Assembly: GCF_012931845.1 (NCBI RefSeq)
Contig: NZ_CP051884.1
Coordinates: 1,054,001-1,118,000 of the forward strand
Direction: 5' to 3'
Length of the DNA stretch: 64,000 bases
Source: Cellulomonas taurus
Lineage (GTDB): Bacteria > Actinomycetota > Actinomycetes > Actinomycetales > Cellulomonadaceae
The notes under the pieces are model-generated. The model saw only the letters and a list, made by a program, of their open reading frames with translations. It was not told the DNA's origin and did no database searches. The stretch's first letter is position 1; each line of letters opens with the position of its first letter. Below are positions 52,731 through 62,631 of this stretch, one piece after another. The translations under genes were made by a program, and so were the position numbers.

Positions 52731-53507
52731 ATGACGCGACCCATCCGCATCGGAGTCCAGCTCCAGCCCCAGCACGCCGACTACGCGCAGATCCGCGACG
52801 CGGTCCGCCGCGCGGAGGACATCGGCGTGGACGTGATCTTCAACTGGGACCACTTCTTCCCGCTCTACGGCGACCCGGACGGCAAGCACTTCGAGTGCTG
52901 GACGATGCTGGCCGCATGGGCGGAGCAGACCAGCCGGGTCGAGCTCGGCGCGCTGGTCACCTGCAACAGCTACCGCAATCCCGAGCTGCTGGCCGACATG
53001 GCGCGCACCGTGGACCACATCAGCGGTGGCCGGCTGATCCTCGGCATCGGCGCGGGCTGGTTCGAGAAGGACTACGACCAGTTCGGCTACGAGTTCGGCA
53101 CCGCCGGCAGCCGGATCGCGGAACTGGGTGCCGCCCTGCCGCGGATCAAGGCGCGCCTGGCGGCGGGCAACCCGGCACCGACGCGGGAGATCCCGATCCT
53201 GATCGGTGGCGGCGGGGAGAAGAAGACCCTGCGGATCGTCGCGGAGCACGCGGAAGTGTGGCACTCGTTCGGTGACCTGGAGACCCTGACCCGCAAGAGC
53301 GGGATCCTGGACGAGCACGGGGCGGCCGTCGGGCGGGACACCGCGTCGCTGGTCGAGCGCAGTGTGGCGGTGTCGACGCCGCCGAGCGAGGACGGTCAGC
53401 CGCTGCTCGACGCCGGGGTCACCCTGTTCACGGTCGGCACCAGCGGTCCGGACTACGACCTGTCCTTGGTCGAGGAGTGGGTCGCCTGGCGCGACGCCCA
53501 GGGCTGA
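52731..53507 (+). CDS. LLM-class F420-dependent oxidoreductase
   Basis: 258 residues from the ATG, chosen over a GTG three codons earlier because of the leaderless pattern. Luciferase-like TIM barrel: FNWDHFFPLYGDPDGKHFECWTMLAAWA, LGALVTCNSYRNPELLADMARTVDHISGGRLILGIGAGWFEKDYDQFGYEFG are signature blocks of actinobacterial F420-type members. Hydride-transfer enzyme on an unknown substrate; divergent from mvaA. Confidence 0.9.
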   Translation: MTRPIRIGVQLQPQHADYAQIRDAVRRAEDIGVDVIFNWDHFFPLYGDPDGKHFECWTMLAAWAEQTSRVELGALVTCNSYRNPELLADMARTVDHISGGRLILGIGAGWFEKDYDQFGYEFGTAGSRIAELGAALPRIKARLAAGNPAPTREIPILIGGGGEKKTLRIVAEHAEVWHSFGDLETLTRKSGILDEHGAAVGRDTASLVERSVAVSTPPSEDGQPLLDAGVTLFTVGTSGPDYDLSLVEEWVAWRDAQG

Positions 53508-53513
53508 CAGCTG

Positions 53514-53549
53514 CGGAGGGCCCCGGGACGCGCGTCCCGGGGCCCTCCG
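53514..53549. terminator. Bidirectional terminator, 36-bp perfect palindrome
   Basis: Every base from 53514 to 53549 pairs with its mirror, giving a stem of about 16 bp with the central bases as loop. It lies between convergent genes. Confidence 0.85.
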
Positions 53550-53560
53550 TCGTCTGGTGG

Positions 53561-55294
53561 TCAGCCCACGTCCTGGCCCGGCACCGTCGGCAGGACGAGG
53601 GTCTGGTCGATCAGGTCCTGGAGGTCGGCCAGCTGTGCGTCCGACCAGCCCGGCACCCGGGTGGCGTCGGCCCAGGCGGTGACGATCTGCGAGGCGTAGT
53701 TGTGTCCGTGCCCGTTCGGCACCGAGACGCCGAAGAACTGGTCGACGGTGACCTGCAGGAAGGTGATCCCGGGGAACCAGTGCACCCGGCCGGAGACGTC
53801 CGGGCCGCGCGGTTCGGACAGCCAGTCGGGCTGCCGGGTCAGCAGGTCCCAGCTCCACCACACCACCGGGTCGGAGGCGTGCTGGAGGTAGACGACCCGG
53901 GGTGCGTCCCACCGGCTGCCCGGCACCCCGAGGTCGGTCGGGTCGGCGGCGAAGCGCACGGTCACGCCGTCGTCGACGATCGGCTGCCATTCCGGACTGC
54001 CCGGATCGCGCCCGTCGACGATGGTTCGCCACAGGCCGGTGAAGTTCGGGGTGCCGACGTAGAGCGCGCCGTCGGTGCGGGTGGTCAGGTCGCCGACCGA
54101 GCCGAAGGCCGACTGGGCGGCATAGGACCCGAGGCTGAGGCCGTAGGAGATCAGGCGGGGCCGGTCGTCCTCGGGGAGCTGGGCCCAGCGGGCGTGCACC
54201 GCGTCGAAGAGCTCACGCCCGGCCTCGCTGGCCCGGTCGGCGTCGACCAGGAAGGACAGCCAGGACGGCAGATACGAGTACTGGATGGTCGCGACGGCGG
54301 TGTCGCCGCCCCACAGGTACTCCAGCGCGGCGAGCTGCTGCGGTTCGGTCCAGCCGGTGCCGGTGGCACCCGCGACGACCAGGACCGAGCGATCGAAGGC
54401 ACCGGTGCGTTCCAGCTCCTGCACCACCAGGTCGGCGCGTGCGGCCGCGGTGTCGGCGGAGTCCAGCCCGGCGTACACCCGGATCGGCTCGGTCGCGTCC
54501 CGCCCGGTCACGTCGGCGATCTCCCGCACCGTGGGTCCACCGGCGACGAAGCTGCGGCCGTACCGCCCCAGCGACTCCCAGCTGACCACCGACTCCGGCG
54601 ACCCGGAGCGCAGCGCCGACTCGGGTCGCTCGACCCCGGCCTCGGTCTGCGCGTTGGTCCCGGCGTAGACGTGATCGGAGACGGTGATGACGCCACGGAA
54701 CAGCACCCCGGCGGCGAGCCAGTAGACCAGCGCGCCGACCACGACCACCCCGGCCAGCGAGGCCACCGGCGCCGGGACCCACCGGCCGAGCAGCCGGGCC
54801 ACCCGCCTGGCGGCTCGCCGCAGCGCCCGGAACAGGGTGAGCAACGCCGCGAACACCAGCAGCGCGATCACCCCGACCAGGAACCCCGACGAGCGGTGCC
54901 GCTCCTCGCCGACCAGCGCGCGGACGTCGTCCTGCCAGTCGGCCCCGACCCCGACGGCGACCAGGGCGAGCAACGGCCCGATCAGGCACAACAGGTGCCA
55001 GGCGGTGCGTCGGACCCCCAGTGGTGGCATCGGGACACCGACCTTGCGCAGGATCCAGGCGATCAGCACACCCCAGCCGTAACCGATCAGCGCACCGACC
55101 CCGGCGATCGCACCCAGGTACAGCGTGGGCCGGGGGAGCAGAGACGGGGTCATCGCGGCGGCCAGGCCGAACAGTGCCCCGAGCATCCCGGCCCAGGGCA
55201 GCCGGCGTCGGCGCAGCCACTCGCCGGCACCGATCAGCGTGGTCGAGGCGAGCGTGCGCAGGGAGTCGAGGGCCACGGGTCGATGTCCTATCAC
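53561..55294 (-). CDS. Membrane-anchored alpha/beta hydrolase (Abhydrolase_9 type)
   Basis: 577 residues, GTG start. N-terminal half (to about 205) has four or five membrane helices (AGMLGALFGLAAAMTPSLLPR opening, as in the Abhydrolase_9 N-terminal domain); the C-terminal half is an alpha/beta hydrolase with nucleophile elbow YGLSLGSYA (Ser near residue 395), GTPNFTGLW and a late aspartate/histidine region (HASDPVVWW, NGHGHNYA). Extracytoplasmic esterase or lipase-like activity is inferred. The neighbouring SRPBCC gene is 12 bp upstream. Confidence 0.85.
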   Translation of the reverse strand: MIGHRPVALDSLRTLASTTLIGAGEWLRRRRLPWAGMLGALFGLAAAMTPSLLPRPTLYLGAIAGVGALIGYGWGVLIAWILRKVGVPMPPLGVRRTAWHLLCLIGPLLALVAVGVGADWQDDVRALVGEERHRSSGFLVGVIALLVFAALLTLFRALRRAARRVARLLGRWVPAPVASLAGVVVVGALVYWLAAGVLFRGVITVSDHVYAGTNAQTEAGVERPESALRSGSPESVVSWESLGRYGRSFVAGGPTVREIADVTGRDATEPIRVYAGLDSADTAAARADLVVQELERTGAFDRSVLVVAGATGTGWTEPQQLAALEYLWGGDTAVATIQYSYLPSWLSFLVDADRASEAGRELFDAVHARWAQLPEDDRPRLISYGLSLGSYAAQSAFGSVGDLTTRTDGALYVGTPNFTGLWRTIVDGRDPGSPEWQPIVDDGVTVRFAADPTDLGVPGSRWDAPRVVYLQHASDPVVWWSWDLLTRQPDWLSEPRGPDVSGRVHWFPGITFLQVTVDQFFGVSVPNGHGHNYASQIVTAWADATRVPGWSDAQLADLQDLIDQTLVLPTVPGQDVG

Positions 55295-55306
55295 GCGGCC
55301 CCCCTC

Positions 55307-55774
55307 TCAGCGGAGGAACGCCCGCAGGCCGCGTTCACCCCGGCGCATCGCGTGCGCGTGGGCGAACCGGAAGATCGGTGCCAGCACCCGGCCGCCGCGC
55401 ACCATCCAGGGCTTGGTGGTCCGCACCCGCCAGTCGAGTTCCAGGATGCTGCCGCCGGGGGTCGGCTCGATGCCGACCAGACCGGTGCCGACCAGGTCGC
55501 CGCTGACCGCCATCGTCGCCGCACGGGGCGGGTCGGTGTCGGTGATCAGGAGCGAGAAGTGCAGGGCGTAGGCGAAGCGGGCAGGGCGCAGCGCGAACGA
55601 CGCCCGGCTGCCGACATCGCCGTCCGCCTCGGGTCGTCCGTCGGCGCTCAGCCCCGGCCACCAGGCGGGCCAGTTCAGGTCGGGATCGGCGAGCACCTCC
55701 CACACCCGGTGCGGTGGCGCGGGCAGCTCCCAGCGGGTGACCAGGCGGTAGTCCGGCGGGATGGGCTGCTGCAC
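55307..55774 (-). CDS. SRPBCC-family (START/polyketide-cyclase-like) protein
   Basis: 155 residues from the GTG at 55774, which stands 7 nt after a TAGCGT hexamer; a GTG three codons earlier overlaps that hexamer and is less likely. Helix-grip fold: TRWELPAPPHRVWEVLADP start, hydrophobic-pocket strands and a long C-terminal helix (RRGERGLRAFL). Binds an unknown hydrophobic ligand. Probably co-transcribed with the downstream membrane hydrolase. Confidence 0.82.
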   Translation of the reverse strand: MQQPIPPDYRLVTRWELPAPPHRVWEVLADPDLNWPAWWPGLSADGRPEADGDVGSRASFALRPARFAYALHFSLLITDTDPPRAATMAVSGDLVGTGLVGIEPTPGGSILELDWRVRTTKPWMVRGGRVLAPIFRFAHAHAMRRGERGLRAFLR

Positions 55775-55781
55775 GCTGGTC

Positions 55782-55787
55782 ACGCTA
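55782..55787 (-). promoter_or_regulatory. -10 element TAGCGT of the leaderless SRPBCC gene
   Basis: On the minus strand TAGCGT (55787-55782), 7 nt before GTG 55774. Confidence 0.45.
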
Positions 55788-55814
55788 GGCCGGAAGCAGC
55801 CCCGGCGCGCCCCG

Positions 55815-55820
55815 TACCCT
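55815..55820 (+). promoter_or_regulatory. -10 element TACCCT of the leaderless DtxR-family gene
   Basis: TACCCT lies 7 nt before the GTG start, back to back with the SRPBCC promoter. Confidence 0.5.
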
Positions 55821-55827
55821 GATCCTC

Positions 55828-56559
55828 GTGAGCGAGACGAGTGAGCTGACCGCCGTCGCCCAGGATTACCTCAAGGTGATCTGGACGGCGGGGGAGTGGT
55901 CGGACAGCACGGTGACCACCAAGATGATCGCCGACCGGCTCGGCGTCGGTCCGTCCACCGTCTCGGAGACCGTCCGTCGACTCGCGGACCAGGGTCTGGT
56001 CGAGCACGTCCGCTACGGCGCGATCGCGCTCACCGACGAGGGCGTCCGGCACGCGGTGCAGGTCGTCCGCCGCCATCGCCTGATCGAGACCTTCCTGGTC
56101 AGCGAGCTGGGCTACGCCTGGGACGAGGTACATGACGAGGCCGAGGTGCTGGAACACGCGGTGTCCGACCTGATGGTCGAGCGGATCGACATCCGCCTGG
56201 GGCACCCGACCCGGGACCCGCACGGCGACCCGATCCCCGCCCCGGACGGCACGGTCCCGGCGCCGCCCGCCGACATGCTCTGGGAGCTGCACGCAGGTTC
56301 CGGCACCGTGGCGCGGATCTCCGACTCCGACCCCGGTCTGCTGCGCTACCTGGCCGAGATCGGCGTGGTGCTCGACGCCCGGGTCGAGGTGGTCGAACGA
56401 CGCGACTTCGCCGGGATGACCTCGGTGCGGCTGACCCCGCCCGGGGGTGAGGGACGGCTGCTGGACCTCGGTGAGCTGGCGGCCCGGGCGATCTGGGTGC
56501 TGCTCGACGGCGCGGGTGGTGACGACGGGAACGACGGCGTGGGTCGTTCGTCCCGGTAG
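55828..56559 (+). CDS. mntR: DtxR-family metalloregulator, MntR-like metal site
   Basis: 243 residues. Winged helix (about 8-65), dimerisation/metal domain (about 70-145) and a C-terminal SH3-like FeoA-type domain. Aligned to DtxR, the primary-site Met10 is Asp13 here and Cys102 is Glu106 (VHDEAEVLEH, with Glu109 and His110 conserved). Asp and Glu at these two places are the residues of Bacillus MntR (Asp8, Glu99), which prefers Mn2+. It is therefore called a manganese sensor, although in length it resembles IdeR. The MFS gene that follows 64 bp later is not a known Mn transporter. Confidence 0.85.
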   Translation: MSETSELTAVAQDYLKVIWTAGEWSDSTVTTKMIADRLGVGPSTVSETVRRLADQGLVEHVRYGAIALTDEGVRHAVQVVRRHRLIETFLVSELGYAWDEVHDEAEVLEHAVSDLMVERIDIRLGHPTRDPHGDPIPAPDGTVPAPPADMLWELHAGSGTVARISDSDPGLLRYLAEIGVVLDARVEVVERRDFAGMTSVRLTPPGGEGRLLDLGELAARAIWVLLDGAGGDDGNDGVGRSSR

Positions 56560-56623
56560 GCTGGCCCGACCCGCACAGCGACGGCGCTCGACCGCGGCAC
56601 CACCGACCGCAGGAGCGCGTGAC

Positions 56624-57862
56624 ATGTCCCCCGAGAGCACCGGCACGAGCGCCGCCGGCCCCGACAGCGCCGACGTCCTCGACCCGAACCCGATCGTGCG
56701 CCGCGCCCGGCTGCCCCTGCTGGCCCTGGCCCTGGGCGGCTTCAGCATCGGCACCACCGAGTTCGCCACGATGGGCCTGCTGCCGCTGATCAGCGACGAC
56801 CTGGACGTGACGATCCCGCAGGCCGGGCACGTCATCACCGCGTACGCCCTGGGGGTGGTGGTCGGTGCACCGCTGCTGACCACCCTCGCGGCCAAGGTCG
56901 ACCGGCGTCGGCTGCTGCTGGTCCTCATGCTGGCGTTCACCGTCGGCAACCTGCTGTCCGCCCTCGCGCCGACCGCCGGGTGGCTGGTGGTCGCACGCTT
57001 CGTGGCCGGACTGCCGCACGGTGCGTTCTTCGGGGTCGGCGCGGTGATGGGTGCCCATGTCGCCGGACCCGGCCGTCGGGGTCAGGCGGTCGCCACGATG
57101 ATGGCCGGTCTCACCATCGCGAACGTCGTCGGGGTGCCGCTGTCCACCGTGCTCGGCCAGCTGCTCGGTTGGCGGGTCGCCTTCGTCGCGGTCGGGGTGC
57201 TCGGCGGCCTGACCCTGCTGGCGCTGTGGCGGTGGATCCCGGGACTGGCGGTGCCCGACCACGCGTCGGTGCGCTCCGAACTCGGCGCGCTGCGCAACCC
57301 CCGCCTGTGGGTCGCCGCCGGGGCCGGGGCGATCGGCTTCGGCGGGATGTTCGCCGTGTACTCCTACATCTCCCCGCTGCTGACCGACGTCACCGGGCTG
57401 GCCGAGGCGACGGTGCCGATCGTGCTGGCGCTGTTCGGCGTCGGGATGACCATCGGCACCCTGCTCGGCGGCAAGCTGGCCGACCGGTCGGTGATCCGCA
57501 CCGTGCTGGTGGGCTTCGTGGCGACCATCGTCACGCTGGTGCTGATCGCGCTGCTCGGCCAGTGGGTGGTGCCCGGGGTGCTCGCGGTCGTCGCGCTCGG
57601 TGTCGCCTCCCAGGTGCTGGGTCTGGCCCTGCAATCGTGGCTGATGGACCTGTCCCCGGCCGCACCGTCGCTCGGGGCCGCGCTGTGCCACTCGGCCCTC
57701 AACGCGGGCAACGCCTTCGGTGCCTGGTCCGGCGGTCTGGTCATCGCGGCCGGGCTCGGTTACCTGGCACCGGCATGGGTCGGTGCCGGGCTGGGCGTGA
57801 TCGGCTGCACGGTCGTGGCGGGCACCGTGGTCGTGGGTAGGAAGAGCGCCTCCGCTCGGTAG
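56624..57862 (+). CDS. MFS transporter, DHA1 family (AraJ/Cmx-like)
   Basis: 412 residues from the ATG with AGGAG 8 nt upstream. Twelve helices; [23 protein letters not shown] in TM1 and [22 protein letters not shown] (motif A region) match the sugar-efflux/chloramphenicol-resistance-like DHA1 branch. Substrate unknown. Its stop TAG forms the start of the leuS -10. Confidence 0.92.
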   Translation: MSPESTGTSAAGPDSADVLDPNPIVRRARLPLLALALGGFSIGTTEFATMGLLPLISDDLDVTIPQAGHVITAYALGVVVGAPLLTTLAAKVDRRRLLLVLMLAFTVGNLLSALAPTAGWLVVARFVAGLPHGAFFGVGAVMGAHVAGPGRRGQAVATMMAGLTIANVVGVPLSTVLGQLLGWRVAFVAVGVLGGLTLLALWRWIPGLAVPDHASVRSELGALRNPRLWVAAGAGAIGFGGMFAVYSYISPLLTDVTGLAEATVPIVLALFGVGMTIGTLLGGKLADRSVIRTVLVGFVATIVTLVLIALLGQWVVPGVLAVVALGVASQVLGLALQSWLMDLSPAAPSLGAALCHSALNAGNAFGAWSGGLVIAAGLGYLAPAWVGAGLGVIGCTVVAGTVVVGRKSASAR

Positions 57863-57865
57863 ACT
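57860..57865 (+). promoter_or_regulatory. -10 element TAGACT of leaderless leuS
   Basis: TAGACT begins with the MFS stop codon and ends 7 nt before the leuS GTG. Confidence 0.5.
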
Positions 57866-57872
57866 CCGGCGG

Positions 57873-60794
57873 GTGACCACGCCCGTTCCCCCCAGCAGCC
57901 ATGACTCCACCGCGCCCGCCGAGGTGCCCTTCCGCTACACAGCGGCGCTCGCGGAGCAGATCGAGCTCAAGTGGCAGCAGGAATGGCTCGACCGGGGCAC
58001 CTTCCACGCCCCGAACCCGGGCGGCGAGCTGACCGACGGCGACGGCGGGCACGCGAAGCCCGGCGCGAAGCCGTTCTTCGTGATGGACATGTTCCCGTAC
58101 CCCTCGGGCGCGGGCCTGCACGTCGGCCACCCGCTGGGCTACATCGCCACCGACGTGGTCTCCCGGCACCGCCGGATGCAGGGCGACAACGTGCTGCACG
58201 CGCTGGGCTACGACGCCTTCGGCCTGCCCGCCGAGCAGTTCGCCGTGCAGACCGGTGCGCACCCGCGCACCACCACCGAGGCCAACATCGAGATCATGGC
58301 CCGGCAGCTGCGGCGGCTGGGTGTCGCCCACGACCCGCGCCGGTCCTTCGCCACCATCGACCCCGGGTACGTGCGCTGGACGCAGTGGATCTTCCTGCAG
58401 ATCTTCGAGTCCTGGTACGACGAGGACGCGGTCCGCCCGGACGGTGGCCGCGGTGCCGCGCGCCCGGTGTCGACCCTGGTCGAGGCGTACGAGAACGGTC
58501 GTCCGCTGCCGGACGGCGGTTCCTGGGCCGATCTGGACGAGGTCGAGCGACGCCGGGTGGTCGACTCCCAGCGCCTGGCCTACGTCTCCGAGACCCCGGT
58601 GAACTGGTGCCCCGGACTGGGCACCGTGCTGGCGAACGAGGAGGTCACCAGCGAGGGTCGCTCCGAGCGCGGCAACTTCCCGGTGTTCCAGCGCACGCTG
58701 CGGCAGTGGAACATGCGGATCACCGCCTACGCCGACCGGCTGGCCGACGACCTGGAGTTCATCGACTGGCCGGAGAAGGTCACCGCGATGCAGCGGAACT
58801 GGATCGGTCGCTCCGAGGGTGCGCACGTGCACTTCGAGGTGACCGACGCCGACCAGCCGCTGACCGTGTTCACCACCCGGCCGGACACCCTGTTCGGCGC
58901 CACCTACGTCGTGCTGGCACCCGAGCACCCGCTGGTCGACCAGATCGTCGCCGGTGCCGGGGAGACCTGGGGCGAGGACGTGCCGGAGGTGTGGCGCGGA
59001 GGCGCCGCGACCCCGGCCGAGGCGGTCGCCGCCTACCGCCGTGAGGCCGCCGCCAAGACCGCCGTCGAGCGGCAGGCCGACGCCGGTCGCAAGACCGGGG
59101 TGTTCACCGGCGGCTACGCGCTGAACCCGGTGAACGGCGAATCGCTGCCGGTGTTCATCGCCGACTACGTGCTGATGGGTTACGGCACCGGCGCGATCAT
59201 GGCGGTGCCCGGTGGCGACGCCCGTGACTTCGCGTTCGCGCAGACCTTCGAGCTGCCGGTGGTCTACACCGTGGCCACCCCGGAGGACTTCGCCGGGGAC
59301 GCCGCGTGGACCGGCGACGGTGCGGTGGTGAACTCGGCGAACGAGACGCTGGACCTGAACGGCTTGTCGGTCGCCGAGGCGAAGTCGCGGATGATCGACT
59401 GGCTGGAGGCCGAGGGCGTCGGCGAGCGCACCATCACCTACCGGCTGCGCGACTGGCTGTTCAGCCGGCAGCGCTACTGGGGCGAGCCGTTCCCGATCGT
59501 CTACGACGAGAACGACCTGCCGGTGGCCCTGCCGGATTCCGCGCTGCCGGTGAACCTGCCGGAGGTCCCCGACTACGCGCCGCGCACCTTCGACCCGGAG
59601 GACGCCGACTCCTCGCCGGAGGCACCGCTGAGCCGGAACACCGACTGGGTGGAGCTGACCCTCGACCTGGGTGACGGCCCCAAGACGTACCGCCGCGACA
59701 CCAACACCATGCCGAACTGGGCCGGGTCCTGCTGGTACTACCTGCACTATCTGGACCCGGAGCACCGCAGCGGCCAGGTCGTCGACCCGGAGCTGGAGCA
59801 GTACTGGATGGGCCCGGGCCACAACCCGAGCGACACCCACGGCATCGGTGGCGTCGATCTGTACGTCGGTGGCGTCGAGCACGCGGTGCTGCACCTGCTG
59901 TACGCGCGGTTCTGGCACAAGGTGCTCTACGACCTGGGCCACGTCGCCAGCCGGGAGCCGTTCTACAAGCTGTTCAACCAGGGCTACATCCAGGCGCACG
60001 CCTACACCGACGCGCGCGGTGCCTACGTCCCGGCGGCCGAGGTCGTCGAGGGTGCGGACGGCGGCTTCACCTGGAACGGCGAACCGGTCACCCAGGAGTA
60101 CGGGAAGATCGGCAAGTCGCTGAAGAACGTCGTCTCCCCGGACGAGATGTACGAGGCGTACGGCGCGGACACCCTGCGGGTCTACGAGATGTCGATGGGC
60201 CCGCTGGACCTGTCGCGGCCGTGGGAGACCCGCGCGGTGGTCGGTGCCCAGCGGTTCCTGCAGCGGGTGTGGCGCAACGTGGTCTCCGAGACCAACGGTG
60301 AGCCGACCGTCACGGACGACGCGCCCACGCTGGAGACCCTGCGGGTGCTGCACCGGACCATCGCCGGGGTGGCCGAGGACATGGCGCAGATGCGGATCAA
60401 CACCGCCATCGCCAAGCTCATCGTGCTGAACAACCACCTGACGTCGCTGCCGACGGTGCCGCGGTCGGTGGCCGAGCCGCTGATCCTGATGACCGCGCCG
60501 ATCGCCCCGCACCTGGCCGAGGAGCTGTGGCAGCGTCTGGGCCACGAGCGGTCGCTGGGCCACGAGCCCTACCCGGCGCTCGACCCGCAGTACCTGGTCG
60601 AGGACACCGTGACCTGCGTGTTCCAGGTGCAGGGCAAGGTGCGCGGCCGTGCCGAGGTGGCCCCGGACATCTCCGAGGACGACCTGCGGGCGGCTGCCCT
60701 CGCCGACCCCAACGTGCAGCGGGCGCTGGACGGTCGTGGTGTGCGCACGGTGATCGTGCGGGCGCCCAAGCTGGTCAACGTGGTGCCGGCCTGA
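57873..60794 (+). CDS. leuS: Leucyl-tRNA synthetase
   Basis: 973 residues, class I aminoacyl-tRNA synthetase. HIGH-type motif [16 protein letters not shown] near residue 70, CP1 editing domain with the [20 protein letters not shown] block, KMSKS-type loop KIGKSLKN near residue 748, then the anticodon-binding helical domain and a C-terminal domain. It is about 100 residues longer than the E. coli enzyme, from insertions around 30-60 and 180-215 and in the editing region. GTG start, leaderless. Confidence 0.98.
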   Translation: MTTPVPPSSHDSTAPAEVPFRYTAALAEQIELKWQQEWLDRGTFHAPNPGGELTDGDGGHAKPGAKPFFVMDMFPYPSGAGLHVGHPLGYIATDVVSRHRRMQGDNVLHALGYDAFGLPAEQFAVQTGAHPRTTTEANIEIMARQLRRLGVAHDPRRSFATIDPGYVRWTQWIFLQIFESWYDEDAVRPDGGRGAARPVSTLVEAYENGRPLPDGGSWADLDEVERRRVVDSQRLAYVSETPVNWCPGLGTVLANEEVTSEGRSERGNFPVFQRTLRQWNMRITAYADRLADDLEFIDWPEKVTAMQRNWIGRSEGAHVHFEVTDADQPLTVFTTRPDTLFGATYVVLAPEHPLVDQIVAGAGETWGEDVPEVWRGGAATPAEAVAAYRREAAAKTAVERQADAGRKTGVFTGGYALNPVNGESLPVFIADYVLMGYGTGAIMAVPGGDARDFAFAQTFELPVVYTVATPEDFAGDAAWTGDGAVVNSANETLDLNGLSVAEAKSRMIDWLEAEGVGERTITYRLRDWLFSRQRYWGEPFPIVYDENDLPVALPDSALPVNLPEVPDYAPRTFDPEDADSSPEAPLSRNTDWVELTLDLGDGPKTYRRDTNTMPNWAGSCWYYLHYLDPEHRSGQVVDPELEQYWMGPGHNPSDTHGIGGVDLYVGGVEHAVLHLLYARFWHKVLYDLGHVASREPFYKLFNQGYIQAHAYTDARGAYVPAAEVVEGADGGFTWNGEPVTQEYGKIGKSLKNVVSPDEMYEAYGADTLRVYEMSMGPLDLSRPWETRAVVGAQRFLQRVWRNVVSETNGEPTVTDDAPTLETLRVLHRTIAGVAEDMAQMRINTAIAKLIVLNNHLTSLPTVPRSVAEPLILMTAPIAPHLAEELWQRLGHERSLGHEPYPALDPQYLVEDTVTCVFQVQGKVRGRAEVAPDISEDDLRAAALADPNVQRALDGRGVRTVIVRAPKLVNVVPA

Positions 60795-61693
60795 GCGGTC
60801 TGCCGGGGCTGATCGGACGGCTGCGACTGCCACGGCGGTCGCAGCCGGACCCGGTCGCGCCTCGGGTCGCGGTGGTCACCGACTCCACTGCCGCCCTCAC
60901 CCTCGAGCAGGCCGCCGAGTGGGGGATCACCGTGGTGCCGCTGGACGTGGCGGCCGGAGACCGCCGGTTCCGCGACGGCGTCGACCTCGGACCCGCCGAT
61001 CTGCTGGACCTGGTCGGCAGCGGTACCCGGGTGACCACCTCCCAGCCCGCGCCGGCCGCCTTCGCCGAGGTCTACCAGGCGCTCGCCGACCAGGGCGTGC
61101 GCGAGGTGGTGTCGGTGCACCTGTCGGGTGCGCTCTCCGGCACGGTCCGGGCCGCCGGGATCGCCGCCCAGCTGGCCCCGCTGCCGGTGCACGTCGTCGA
61201 CTCGCACAGCGCCGGGCTCGGACTCGGCTTCGCCGCCCGGACCGCCGCCCGGACCGAGGGCGACGGTGCCACGGTCGCCGCCGAAGCCGCCCGGGTCGGA
61301 CATTCCACCTCGGCCTGGTTCGTGGTCGACTCCCTCGACCACCTGCGCCGCGGCGGCCGGATCAGCGCGGCGGCGGCCGCCCTGGGCACGGTGCTCGGCC
61401 TGCGACCGATCCTCACCCTGCGCGACGGCCGGATCGACGTGCTGGAACGGGTCCGTACCCGACCCGCCGCCCGGGACCGCCTGGTGCACCTGGCGTTCGA
61501 GGAGGCGGCGCGACGGGGACGACCCGTCCGGGTCGCGGTGCACCACCTGGGCAACGCCGAGGTCGCCGAGGCGCTGGCCGAACGACTGCGCGACGTCGAC
61601 GGTGCGGTCGAGATCCGGGTCGCCGAGGTCGGGGCGGTGCTGGGCGGCCACCTGGGTGCCGGAGCGCTGGCCGTGGTGGTGGTCGACGCCTGA
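60791..61693 (+). CDS. DegV-family fatty-acid-binding protein
   Basis: 300 residues if read from the CTG that overlaps the leuS stop (CTGA). DegV proteins bind a fatty acid and in some bacteria serve fatty-acid kinase FakA. Seen: [10 protein letters not shown] at the first strand, [28 protein letters not shown] and a late [15 protein letters not shown]. No ATG, GTG or TTG lies in frame between the leuS stop and the first strand; GTG 60872 would start inside the first strand. The start is therefore uncertain. Confidence 0.85.
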   Translation: MSGLPGLIGRLRLPRRSQPDPVAPRVAVVTDSTAALTLEQAAEWGITVVPLDVAAGDRRFRDGVDLGPADLLDLVGSGTRVTTSQPAPAAFAEVYQALADQGVREVVSVHLSGALSGTVRAAGIAAQLAPLPVHVVDSHSAGLGLGFAARTAARTEGDGATVAAEAARVGHSTSAWFVVDSLDHLRRGGRISAAAAALGTVLGLRPILTLRDGRIDVLERVRTRPAARDRLVHLAFEEAARRGRPVRVAVHHLGNAEVAEALAERLRDVDGAVEIRVAEVGAVLGGHLGAGALAVVVVDA

Positions 61694-61785
61694 TCCCCGG
61701 GCGGCCGACTGTCCACAGGTCGGTCCCGGTCACCGGGGTCCCCACGGTGGGCGAGCGCGGGTGGTGGGGTCGGCTGGCGCGTTCC

Positions 61786-61791
61786 TAGCGT
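61786..61791 (+). promoter_or_regulatory. -10 element TAGCGT of leaderless comEA
   Basis: TAGCGT lies 6 nt before the comEA ATG. Confidence 0.5.
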
Positions 61792-61797
61792 GCCGCC

Positions 61798-62631
61798 ATG
61801 ACCAGGGACGACGTGCGGCAGCGGGTGGCGAGGGCGGTGCCGACCTGGACGGTCGGTGCGGGGAACGAGGTCGTGACGGCGGCCCGCGGCGTGCCGCGGG
61901 TGCGGGACCCCGCCGCCCTGACCCGGGCCGCGCGGGCGCGATTCGGCGCAGCGGCGGCCGACGCGGCGCCGATCGCGGACGAACCACCCACTCGACGCCG
62001 CCGGGCACGACGCCGATGGTCGATCGCGCCCCGTGCGGCCGTGGTCGCCCTGCTGGTGCTGGCGACGGTCACCGGGGCGGTCACCCTGCGCTCGCTCGCG
62101 GCCACCACCGGCACCCCGGTCCGGTTCACCGAACCCGGTGGCACGTCGGCGCCACGCGCCGTCGTGCCCAGCTCCGACCCGAGCATCACCACCACAGACC
62201 CACCGCTGCTGGTGCATGTGGTCGGCCAGGTCGCCGCGCCCGGGCTGGTCGAACTCTCCGCCGGCGCCCGGGTGTCCGACGCGCTGACCGCTGCCGGTGG
62301 TCCCCTGCCGGACGCCGACCTGGCAGCCCTGAACCTCGCGGCGCCCGTCCAGGACGGTGAGCAGGTCCGGGTACCGGCACCGGGGGAGTCGGCGGCGCCG
62401 CCGGAGTCCGGCTCGGCGAGCACCGGCGGCGGCTCGACCGGCCTGATCGACATCAACCGGGCGAACGCGACCGAGTTGCAGGAGCTGCCCGGGGTGGGAC
62501 CGGTGTTGGCCGATCGGATCGTCGCCGAACGGGAGGCCAGCGGTCCGTTCGCCGAGGTGGACGACCTGGACCGGGTGTCCGGGATCGGACCGGCGGTGCT
62601 GGCGAAGCTGCGCGACCGGACCACGACATGA
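61798..62631 (+). CDS. comEA: ComEA-type helix-hairpin-helix DNA-binding protein
   Basis: 277 residues. Cytoplasmic N-terminal 75 residues ending in an arginine cluster, one membrane helix (about 77-97), an external SLBB domain (about 136-195: LLVHVVGQVAAPGLVELSAGARVSDALTAAGG) and a C-terminal double helix-hairpin-helix (about 215-277: IDINRANATELQELPGVGPVLADRI). Binds incoming DNA at the cell surface in competence systems. Its stop overlaps the comEC start (ATGA). Confidence 0.93.
   Translation: MTRDDVRQRVARAVPTWTVGAGNEVVTAARGVPRVRDPAALTRAARARFGAAAADAAPIADEPPTRRRRARRRWSIAPRAAVVALLVLATVTGAVTLRSLAATTGTPVRFTEPGGTSAPRAVVPSSDPSITTTDPPLLVHVVGQVAAPGLVELSAGARVSDALTAAGGPLPDADLAALNLAAPVQDGEQVRVPAPGESAAPPESGSASTGGGSTGLIDINRANATELQELPGVGPVLADRIVAEREASGPFAEVDDLDRVSGIGPAVLAKLRDRTTT

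Noticed and set aside
57741-60833. 1030-codon open frame antisense to leuS
   Set aside because: Shadow of leuS; no recognisable domain.
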